A stretch of DNA of 32,427 nt, from the NCBI GenBank assembly GCA_050250665.1, contig JBFWOF010000063.1, forward strand, positions 1-32,427, read 5' to 3'. The first letter of the stretch is position 1. Every line of letters begins with the position of its first letter. Both the position numbers and the translations under genes were made by a program. Source of the stretch: JADKFD01 sp050250665 (lineage in GTDB: Bacteria; Pseudomonadota; Gammaproteobacteria; Xanthomonadales; SZUA-5). Positions 24,738 through 31,158 of the stretch are shown here, piece by piece. The notes under the pieces were generated by a model, which saw only the letters and a list, made by a program, of their open reading frames with translations, was not told where the DNA came from and did not search any database.

Positions 24738-26409
24738 CTACGAACCCGGCGCTTCCGTGGCCGCGAGGAATTCGGCAATGCCCTGGGGCTCGAAGATGGG
24801 CGTCGAGCACTGGCGCTCGGTGCAGACAAAGGCAGCGGCCTTGCGCAATTTCGGGTACTCGACATCGGCATGGGGCAGCGGGCCTTCGGCGCGATCCCAC
24901 CATTCCACGCGCTTGTAGTAGCCGGGCTGGGCCAGCGCAGCGCGATACAGCAATGCCGCCTGGGGATCATCGCGGCCGCCGACCACGGTCAGGTGCAGCG
25001 GCGCGTTGGCCAGTTCCCGATCGACCAGCAGGATGCCGGGCTCGGTCAGAGTCGCCAGCGCCACGGAGGATTGAGCCAGATAGCCGAGCGCATGCTCGGC
25101 CACGCCGCGCAGCGTGGTGTCGCCGCTGTAATGCATCAGCAGATTGGCATGACGTGCCAGGGCGATGTTCTCCTCGACGTTGGCGACCGGCGCGATCGGC
25201 GTGTCACCCTTGATCGCAGTCGCATAGCCCAGGTCCAGTTTGAAGCGTTCGACTGGCCGCATCGCTTCGCGCGCACGCTGCAGCCAGGTGCGTTCGCCGC
25301 TGGCCCGATACAGCGCCAGAAATGCGCGACTCATGCGCAGGGAATCGCCCAGATAGGGTCCGGCGAGGTCATCGGCATCGTGGGCATAGTGACCGTCGGC
25401 ATGCAGCCGTTCGAGGATTGCCCACTGTGCAGCCTCGCGCGCCGCAGCAAGCGCCGCTTCGTCACCACTGACTTCCGCCAGCGTGGCCAGGCCCTCGATC
25501 ATGGCCCCGGTTTCGCGGGCATAGACCTGCGGCGCAACCCGGGGAATGCCGAGCGCCCGGCGGCCGTCATCGTCCAGCGCAAAGTACTCGGCGCTGTGCT
25601 CGCCTGGGCGCAGGTCGGCGTCCTGACTGGCGCGGTAGCCTCCGGCCGGATCGCGCAGAAATCGCGCCGCGTAGTCGCGCACGCTGCGGGCCGCGGCGCA
25701 GAACGCCGGCTCCTGCAGTTGCGCGCAGCCGAGCGCGTAGATGCGCAGATAGTCGCCCTGCAGGGTGGTCAGCTTTTCGAAATGCGGATGCTGCCAGTCG
25801 CTGTGAGTGGAGTACTGATAGAAGCCGCCCCAGACCGGATCGAGCAGCGCCAGGCCCGATTGCAGCGTCTGCGCCGCGCGCTCGCCTTGCAGCGGTTCGC
25901 AGTTCGCCGCTGATCGCGGCGGCGGCCGGGGGCGCCCGTCGATCGCCCTGCTCGGGACTGGGATCATCGACGATGGCCTGCAGCAATCGGGCGAAATTCT
26001 CGGGCGCGATGTAGCCGGCGCGCTTGACGATTTCGGTGCCGTCAGCGGCCAGGACGATGGTCGCTGGCCAGCCGTAATCGCGATAGCGGTTGGCCAGATC
26101 CGGGCGCGAATCCTGGTCGATGCGCAAGGGGATGTAATGCTCGTCGATCAGTCGGCGCACGTCCGGATCGGTATAGGTCTGGTGGTCCATGACATGGCAC
26201 CAGTGACACCACACCGCCTCCAGGTACAGCAGCACGAAACGCTGCTCGCGTCCGGCCTGAACAAAGGCGGCGCGATCATCGTGTTGCCATTCCAGATCGG
26301 TGTCGGCGGCACCGAGCCCGCCGGTTTGAAGCAGCAGCAGACATCCCAGCAACAAGCGATGCACCGGCAAACCCCATCCATGCTCTGGCTCCGACAGTGA
26401 GCCGTTCAA
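24738..26409 (-). pseudogene. DUF255 thioredoxin-fold protein (YyaL/SSP411-like), reading frame broken by an apparent frameshift
   Basis: Two overlapping leftward frames together make one protein. The upstream frame (from a TTG at 26409, or more likely a GTG at 26364 opening a signal peptide LLLGCLLLLQ) carries the thioredoxin-like part with AVWCHWCHVMDHQTYTDPDV and GWPATIVLAADGTEI. The downstream frame (open 25967-24738) carries the alpha/alpha-barrel-like remainder: DPVWGGFYQYSTHSDWQHPH, RAFLALYRASGE and the terminal VCTERQCSTPIFEPQGIAEF. The switch from one frame to the other must fall in the overlap, about 25880-25967, where a run of five G (C on the coding strand) is at 25928-25932; one surplus base there would explain it. 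It is either a disrupted gene, an assembly error or a +1 frameshift. It starts 45 bp after the TMEM43-like gene and may share its transcript. Confidence 0.8.
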
Positions 26410-26454
26410 GCATTCAACGGGGTTTGCCTCAGCTGCGGGCCGCCGTGATCGACT

Positions 26455-28401
26455 TCAGCCGCCGCCGAGTGCCTGCCGCAGGGTCTCCTTGACCTCGGCC
26501 TGGGTGCCGCGCTTGATCGGCTTGCCCGCCTTCATCAGTTCATAGCAGATCACCTGCTCGCCGCCATCGGCCAGCTTGCGCACGATCTTGTTGAGCTGAT
26601 AGTCGCCCTTGCTGCCGAGCGCGATCCGCACTGGTTTCGGTGCTTCCACGACCGGCGCTGGTGCCCGCGCTTCCACGGTGTCGAACAAGGGTGGCGTTTC
26701 CCGGGTGGGCACGGTGTCGAACAGCGGTGCTGCGGGCTGACGTGCTTCCACGGTATCGAACAGCGGCGGTGCCGGCTGGCGTGCCTCCACCGTATCGAAC
26801 AGGGGTCGGGTCGGCGGCGCCGGCACCACCGGCACCGGTTTGGTCACGGCCTGTGCGCGTGCGACGGGCTCAGGCGCAGCGGCGGGCGCTGCCGGAGGCG
26901 TCTCGGCGCGCGGGCGCACGGCCGGCGGCTTGGTTGTCAGCAATCCGGGCGTCCATTCCAGCGGCGGCAGTTCCTTGCTCTCTTCTTCCGCCGCGGGGGG
27001 TGGCGGCGGCATCGGTGCCGGTTGCTGCGGTCGTGAGCTGTTGGCGCTGGCACGCGCCATCGGTTTTGCGGTGGGCGGCGGAGGCGGCGGAGGCGGCATC
27101 GCGCCGGCGACGCCAGCGGCCGCCAGCGCGGGACTCGCGCCCAGTGCCTGCGCCGCTTTTTCGCGGGCTCTGGCGCCCAGTTCTGCCGCCCGCGACGCGC
27201 GCTGCTGCTTGCCCTGCGCCTCGCGGCGCTTGCGGATGGCCCAGGTCACGGCGCTGCCGATGGCGATCAGGATCAGGGCCGCCACCCACGGCCGCGCCGA
27301 CAGCCAGCCGACGACGATGGTGGTCAATCCGGCCACCAGCCCGAACAGCGCGCCGGCGATCATCAGCGACAGGCTGACCAGGCGGCCGACGATCGGAATC
27401 ATCGTCAGGATGCCGCCCAGCCAGCTGGCGATGCCGGCGGCGCCGATCATCGAGCCGATCAGGCCGACGGTGCGAAACAGACTGGTGCGCCCGGCTGATG
27501 CGCGCTCTTCGGCCTTGACCATGGTCGCAGCGTCCTGGGTGCCGGCGCCCGCGAGGAGGATCGAATCGCCATTGCCGGCCTGATAGGGCACGATCCGGTC
27601 GCCCTGCTGAGCGGCCAGCAGACTGAGCGGGAAGTCGTTGGTCAAGGCGTAGAAGCTGACATTGAGGTCGCCGATGGCCGCTTCCTCGGAATTCTTGTCG
27701 CCTCGGTAATAGGTGGCGTCGTCCAGGCGATACCAACGCTTGCCGGCCAGCGATCCGGGCAGCGCCGGCAGCTGTTCCACCGGGGCTGGCCATTTGCCGA
27801 GGCTGCCGGGCAGGTTCGGATTGTCGTTGTAGGCTTGTTCGGCAACCTCTTCGCTGTCGAAGCGATAGGGGCCGAAACGGGCATCGGGCGCGAAGAAGTG
27901 TTCGCTGACCAGATCCGGACGGGGATTCTCGTGTCCCTGGGGCTCCTCGAACTGGCTGGAATCGTGATACTCGGTATCCCAATCCATGTCGTAGTAGTAG
28001 GTGGTCTTCTTCTTGCGCCCGCGCCCGGTGGTTTCTTCGTATTCGATCCACTGGAACATCTGCACTTCACGGTACAGCGATACGCCGGGCGTCTTGATGC
28101 CGAAAAAGGGGTCGGCCACGCCCTCCTGACTGCTGACGCGGGCACTGAGATGGACCGGCTTTCCGTCCAGGGCAGGGTTCAGGGCGGTGTCGGTGACTTC
28201 GCTGACCTGATCCGCAGCCTCATGCAGGGCGTCGGTATGACGCTTGCTGTTGCCCTCATTCCAGAACAGCAGCGCCAGCGAGGCCAGAAAGATGGCGCCC
28301 GCGCCCAGCGATCGCCCCCCGCGTTTGGCGCGGCTGAACCAACTGCCACCCTCGTCGCCATCGGCACTGTCGTCGCTGTCGATTTCCACGTCGTCGAGCA
28401 C
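26455..28401 (-). CDS. TMEM43-family membrane protein with C-terminal FDTVEARQP repeats
   Basis: The product is 648 residues from a GTG at 28401 with AAGGGA upstream. An acidic N-terminus leads to SWFSRAKRGGRSLGAGAIFL and LALLFWNEGNS, the hallmark start of the TMEM43/LUMA family. Then comes a large extramembrane domain (about 50-310) and a cluster of three or four membrane helices (about 310-400). The cytoplasmic tail is Pro/Ala-rich, contains four copies of a PLFDTVEARQPA-like unit (nucleotides about 26665-26807), and ends in a 50-residue basic domain (GDYQLNKIVRKLADGGEQVI). TMEM43 homologues occur in bacteria without an established role; in animals the protein is an inner nuclear membrane/ER protein. 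The repeats and the terminal domain look like additions to the core. The DUF255 gene follows 45 bp downstream. Confidence 0.85.
   Translation of the reverse strand: MLDDVEIDSDDSADGDEGGSWFSRAKRGGRSLGAGAIFLASLALLFWNEGNSKRHTDALHEAADQVSEVTDTALNPALDGKPVHLSARVSSQEGVADPFFGIKTPGVSLYREVQMFQWIEYEETTGRGRKKKTTYYYDMDWDTEYHDSSQFEEPQGHENPRPDLVSEHFFAPDARFGPYRFDSEEVAEQAYNDNPNLPGSLGKWPAPVEQLPALPGSLAGKRWYRLDDATYYRGDKNSEEAAIGDLNVSFYALTNDFPLSLLAAQQGDRIVPYQAGNGDSILLAGAGTQDAATMVKAEERASAGRTSLFRTVGLIGSMIGAAGIASWLGGILTMIPIVGRLVSLSLMIAGALFGLVAGLTTIVVGWLSARPWVAALILIAIGSAVTWAIRKRREAQGKQQRASRAAELGARAREKAAQALGASPALAAAGVAGAMPPPPPPPPTAKPMARASANSSRPQQPAPMPPPPPAAEEESKELPPLEWTPGLLTTKPPAVRPRAETPPAAPAAAPEPVARAQAVTKPVPVVPAPPTRPLFDTVEARQPAPPLFDTVEARQPAAPLFDTVPTRETPPLFDTVEARAPAPVVEAPKPVRIALGSKGDYQLNKIVRKLADGGEQVICYELMKAGKPIKRGTQAEVKETLRQALGGG
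26665..26807 (-). repeat. Four coding repeats specifying the PLFDTVEARQPA unit
   Basis: Within the TMEM43-like gene the text TCGAACA with flanking CCACGGTGTCGAAC/CCACCGTATCGAAC recurs four times at about 32-39 bp spacing. The encoded units are PLFDTVEARQPAP, PLFDTVEARQPAA, PLFDTVPTRETP and PLFDTVEARAPAP. Confidence 0.85.
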
Positions 28402-28477
28402 GGCCTGTCCCTTGCATCTGCAGATATGTCACAAATGCTAACAGCGGCGCTGATGTGAAGAAACTCAAAAGATGAAG

Positions 28478-29128
28478 TCAGTTTTCAGTGACGGCGGCGC
28501 AGCTCGCGCCTAATTCGGCTGGGCGATAGCGGTAGTGCCCGGTCAGGGTGTAGTCGCGCAGCATGTTCTCCTCGCGGGTGCCGGCGCCGATGTTGTGCAC
28601 GATCAGCGGCGTGCCGTCAGCCGCCTTGCGATCGGACACGATGCCGATGTGCGGCACCCCGGAGGGCAGGCGCCAGGTCAGCAGATCGCCAGGCTCGTAG
28701 CTGTCCTGCGCCAGCGTCAGTTGCTGGCCATGGCGACTGAAGAATCGGGCCAGATTGGGCACCCGGCGGTGATCGATGTTGCGGTCGGGGCGGCTCAGGC
28801 CCCAGTTCTTCGGATAGGCGTCAAAGTGCGCACGCATGTCCTCGTGGACCTTCTGCTGCAGATCCACCCCGTGCGCCCGATAGGCGCGGATCAGCACATC
28901 GGTGCAGACGCCGCGGTCGATCGGGACATCACCGCCGGGATAATCCAGGCGCTGGTAGGCCGGGTCATAGCTGAGGGTCACGCCGATCTGTTCGCGGCTG
29001 GCATCGACCAGGCACTGCTGGGCCCAGACGCTGGTTGAGCCGAGCATCACAAACAGCACCAGAATGTGCCCCACGTAGCCCGCTACGCGGGCAACATGAC
29101 CTACCCCCTGGCGGACCTGTGCATTCAC
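28478..29128 (-). CDS. DUF1287 family secreted protein (YijF-like, NlpC/P60-type fold)
   Basis: The product is 216 residues from the GTG at 29128. Conserved DUF1287 segments are DRGVCTDVLIRAYR (Cys75), DRNIDHRRVPNLARFF, PGDLLTWRLPSGVPHIGIVS (His160) and VHNIGAGTREENML (His178). The Cys/His arrangement matches NlpC/P60-like hydrolases, so a peptidoglycan- or amide-cleaving role in the periplasm is plausible but unproven. The signal peptide is HILVLFVMLGSTSVWA. The start overlaps the stop of srkA as GTGA, indicating translational coupling. Residues about 9-20 of the leader are encoded by a dispersed palindromic repeat (29072-29104); the alternative is that translation starts later, at an internal GTG or ATG near the hydrophobic core. 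Confidence 0.87.
   Translation of the reverse strand: MNAQVRQGVGHVARVAGYVGHILVLFVMLGSTSVWAQQCLVDASREQIGVTLSYDPAYQRLDYPGGDVPIDRGVCTDVLIRAYRAHGVDLQQKVHEDMRAHFDAYPKNWGLSRPDRNIDHRRVPNLARFFSRHGQQLTLAQDSYEPGDLLTWRLPSGVPHIGIVSDRKAADGTPLIVHNIGAGTREENMLRDYTLTGHYRYRPAELGASCAAVTEN
29072..29104. repeat. Dispersed repeat CACGTAGCCCGCTACGCGGG...CATGACCTAC, copy inside a coding start
   Basis: Matches 30850-30884 (CACGTAGTCCGCTGACGCGG, then ACAACATGACCTAC) with only a few differences. Here it lies within the first codons of the DUF1287 gene. Confidence 0.8.
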
Positions 29129-30150
29129 TGCCCGGCCTCCAGGCTGATGCGCTCTGCCTGCTGCTCCAGCGTGAGCATATGCTCCTCCCAGAAACGTGCC
29201 TGGGCGGCGAAGGGAAAGGCGCGCGGAAAGGCCGGATCGTCATAACGCGCCGACAGCCAGCCGCCGTAGTGGATCATCCGCAGCGCCCGCAGGGGCTCGA
29301 TCAGCCGCGCCTCGCGCCAGTCGAAACTGCGGAAGGTCTCATAGCCCTCCACCAATGCCGCCAGCCCACGCCGTCTACCTTCGTCGTCGCCCGGAAGCAG
29401 CATCCACAGATCCTGGATGGCGGGTCCGGCGCCGCTGTCATCGAAGTCGACGAACACCGGACCGTCGTCATTCCACAGCAGATTGCCCGGATGCAGATCG
29501 CCATGCAGGCGCAGCGAGCGGTAGTCGCCGACGCTGGCAAATCCGGCGCGCACCAGCTCCAGCAGTGCGCCGACCGAGGTCTCGAAGCGCGCTTTAAGGC
29601 CTTCGGGCAGCAGCGGCCCTGCCAGCGTGGCCCGCAGGCCGACCTCGCCCAGAGACTCGATCGACAAGGGCGGCCGATGCACAAACTGGCCGATGGCGCC
29701 GACCTGGTGCAGGCGCGCAATCAGCCGCCCCAACCATTCCAGGTGCTCTTCGGCCTCCAGCTCCGGGGCGCGACCGCGCAGCTTCGGAAACAGCGCGACC
29801 CGATATCTGGCGGCTTCGTGGCCGGCGGCGTCCTCGCTGGCGTCGCGGGCGGCGATGTCGACCTCGATCAGGCTGCGACCGCTGCCATCGCGCAGCGGTG
29901 CCGCCACCGGCAGATCGGCCGCGGCCAGTTCGTCCAGGAAGGCGTGCTCTTCCAGCACCTGATCGTCGCTGAGTCGCCCGGGGCGGTAGAACTTGGCGAC
30001 CAGCGGTTCGGCGTCTTCACGCCCGACCAGATACACCCGGTTCTCGAAACTGTTGAGCGCGAACAGGCGGCCATCGCAGGCCACGCCCAGGCGCTCGACC
30101 ACATCGAGCACGGTTTCCGGGCGCAGTGCATCAAAGGGATGGGTGTTCAC
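29125..30150 (-). CDS. srkA: Stress response kinase A (YihE/RdoA family protein kinase)
   Basis: The product is 341 residues from the GTG at 30150, comparable to the 328 of E. coli SrkA. The aminoglycoside-phosphotransferase-like kinase fold shows FENRVYLVG, the ATP-binding lysine in LVAKFYRPGR (Lys53), the catalytic loop LHGDLHPGNLLW (Asp218) and the metal-binding VDFDDSGAGPAIQDLW. E. coli SrkA is a Ser/Thr kinase that protects cells from death under envelope or oxidative stress. There it lies next to dsbA, which is absent here. The GTG start overlaps the stop of the thioesterase gene (GTGA), and the srkA stop overlaps the DUF1287 start in the same way, so the three form a coupled operon. 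Confidence 0.92.
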   Translation of the reverse strand: MNTHPFDALRPETVLDVVERLGVACDGRLFALNSFENRVYLVGREDAEPLVAKFYRPGRLSDDQVLEEHAFLDELAAADLPVAAPLRDGSGRSLIEVDIAARDASEDAAGHEAARYRVALFPKLRGRAPELEAEEHLEWLGRLIARLHQVGAIGQFVHRPPLSIESLGEVGLRATLAGPLLPEGLKARFETSVGALLELVRAGFASVGDYRSLRLHGDLHPGNLLWNDDGPVFVDFDDSGAGPAIQDLWMLLPGDDEGRRRGLAALVEGYETFRSFDWREARLIEPLRALRMIHYGGWLSARYDDPAFPRAFPFAAQARFWEEHMLTLEQQAERISLEAGQ

Positions 30151-30575
30151 GGGACCTTGGCGACCACGGCCATGGTCAGCCGCGAGATGCACACCAGCGC
30201 ACCGGCCTCGTTTTCGATGCGGATTTCCCAGACCTGGGTGCTGCGACCCACGTGCAGCGGGCGCGCCGTGCCGATCACCCAGCCCTCATGCGCCGCTCGC
30301 AGATGGTTGGCGTTGATCTCGATGCCGACCACCTTGGCGCCGGTGCCGGCGACCACACAATAAGCGGCGATGCTGCCCAGCGTTTCCGCCAGCGCCACCG
30401 AGGCGCCGCCGTGCAGCAAGCCGTAGGGCTGACGGGTGCGTTTGTCGACCGGCATGCGGCCGCGGATGAAATCCTCCCCGACCTCGGTGATTTCCATGCC
30501 GATCCATTCGCTCAGCGTGTCGCGGGAATAGGAGTTCAGCTGTTCAGGCGTGGGCGACTGTGACCAGAGAGCCAT
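30147..30575 (-). CDS. PaaI-family hotdog thioesterase
   Basis: The product is 142 residues from the ATG at 30575, which has GGAG 6 nt upstream; the open frame extends to 30686 without a better start. It is a single hotdog domain with the catalytic motif QPYGLLHGGASVALAETLGS (His55, Glu64), as in EntH/MenI-type acyl-CoA thioesterases, and a C-terminal VWEIRIENEAGALVCISRLT strand pair. It hydrolyses an aryl- or acyl-CoA thioester in the cytoplasm; the substrate is not predictable. It is the first gene of the srkA operon, and its promoter should lie in the repeat-rich spacer starting at 30576. Confidence 0.88.
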   Translation of the reverse strand: MALWSQSPTPEQLNSYSRDTLSEWIGMEITEVGEDFIRGRMPVDKRTRQPYGLLHGGASVALAETLGSIAAYCVVAGTGAKVVGIEINANHLRAAHEGWVIGTARPLHVGRSTQVWEIRIENEAGALVCISRLTMAVVAKVP

Positions 30576-30691
30576 GACGGACTCCGCGCGAATGGGCGTC
30601 CAGCCTAGAGCATCAATGGGAGGCTTGGCGAGGGCGATGGCGGACAGGGTTGGGGCACGGGGCACGGCCAGGGTTTTTTGCTGCAATCGGC

Positions 30692-30770
30692 GTCATTGCG
30701 AGGAACGTAGTGACGAAGCAATCCAGCGCTCTTGAAAGCGTACGTCTGGATCGCTTCGCTACGCTTTCCA
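30692..30770. repeat. Dispersed GTCATTGCGAGGAACGTAGTGACGAAGCAATCC repeat (relative of 3873-3962)
   Basis: The left arm GTCATTGCGAGG...GAAGCAATCCAG and right arm CTGGATCGCTTCGCTACGCT form an imperfect palindrome of the same widespread family as 3873-3962, with a different loop. Confidence 0.75.
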
Positions 30771-30806
30771 CGAACCCATATCGCAAATCGTTGATTTGCT
30801 GTCGTT

Positions 30807-30884
30807 GGTCATGTTGCTCGCGTAGCGAGCAACGTGACGCAAACCGATGTCACGTAGTCCGCTGACGCGGACAACATGACCTAC
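30807..30884. repeat. GGTCATGTTGC...CAACATGACC palindromic repeat
   Basis: The outer arms GGTCATGTTGCTCGCG and CGCGGACAACATGACC pair; two inner hairpins (GTTGCTCGCGTAGCGAGCAAC and CACGTAGTCCGCTGACGCGG) are visible. Its right half matches 29072-29104. Confidence 0.8.
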
Positions 30885-30892
30885 GACGGCGG

Positions 30893-30942
30893 GTTCATGC
30901 CCCGTGGGCAGTGTCGGGCCAATAAGGGTGGTGCCCGCAACG
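30893..30942. repeat. 50-bp direct repeat, copy 1
   Basis: Starts GTTCATGCCCCGTGGGCAGT and is repeated at 31106-31155 (GTTCATGGCCCGTGTGCAGT) at an offset of 213 bp with few mismatches, flanking the 118-bp repeat and a REP. Confidence 0.8.
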
Positions 30943-30951
30943 ACCGGGTTT

Positions 30952-31070
30952 TCAGAGCATCTCGAAGATATTCACGCTCTTCTTTGCGTTCTCTCTGCTT
31001 TTCCTTTGTGTTCTCTGCGTCCGGCTTCTTGCCATGACCTGCCTCAGGACGGGATGGTCGCGTAGCCGGT
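30952..31070. repeat. 118-bp dispersed repeat, copy 2
   Basis: Starts TCAGAGCATCTCGAAGAT and contains TTTGCGTTCTCTCTGCTTTT, TTCTCTGCGTCCGGCT and CATGACCTGCCTCAGGACGG, collinear with 4026-4143. Confidence 0.8.
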
Positions 31071-31092
31071 CGCGACGCGAGGTCGCTCCTAC
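31067..31092. repeat. REP half-element (reverse of GTAGGAGCGACC...CGCGACC)
   Basis: CGGTCGCGACGCGAGGTCGC followed by TCCTAC is the reverse complement of the GTAGGAGCGACCTCGCGTCG-type REP common in Xanthomonadales. Confidence 0.7.
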
Positions 31093-31105
31093 GGTCGAAC
31101 TGGCT

Positions 31106-31155
31106 GTTCATGGCCCGTGTGCAGTGTCGGGCCGAAACAGGTGGCTCGCAATGAC
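31106..31155. repeat. 50-bp direct repeat, copy 2
   Basis: Second copy of 30893-30942. It ends 3 bp before the stop codon of the terminal surface-protein gene. Confidence 0.8.
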
Positions 31156-31158
31156 GCC

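Larger units (their letters stand above)
30576..31158. other. 583-bp spacer packed with at least five kinds of dispersed repeats
   Basis: From left to right: a short unique part that should include the thioesterase promoter, the AAGCAATCC repeat (30692-30770), a GGTCATGTTGCTCGC palindrome (30807-30884), a 50-bp direct repeat (30893-30942), the 118-bp repeat (30952-31070), a GTAGGAGCGACC REP (31067-31092) and the second 50-bp direct repeat (31106-31155). No credible gene. Confidence 0.75.

Noticed and set aside
24540..25913. A 457-codon rightward open frame from the duplicated gene end into the DUF255 locus
   Set aside because: Only the first 30 codons are meaningful, as a copy of the desaturase 3' end; the rest is antisense to DUF255.
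26665..26807. Regularly spaced repeats that could suggest a CRISPR array
   Set aside because: The repeats keep the TMEM43 reading frame, are not identical, and have spacers that are themselves repetitive coding text.
30576..31158. Possible small-RNA or riboswitch in the repeat-rich spacer
   Set aside because: All the structure seen is explained by dispersed palindromic repeats; no known riboswitch core or tRNA cloverleaf could be made out.
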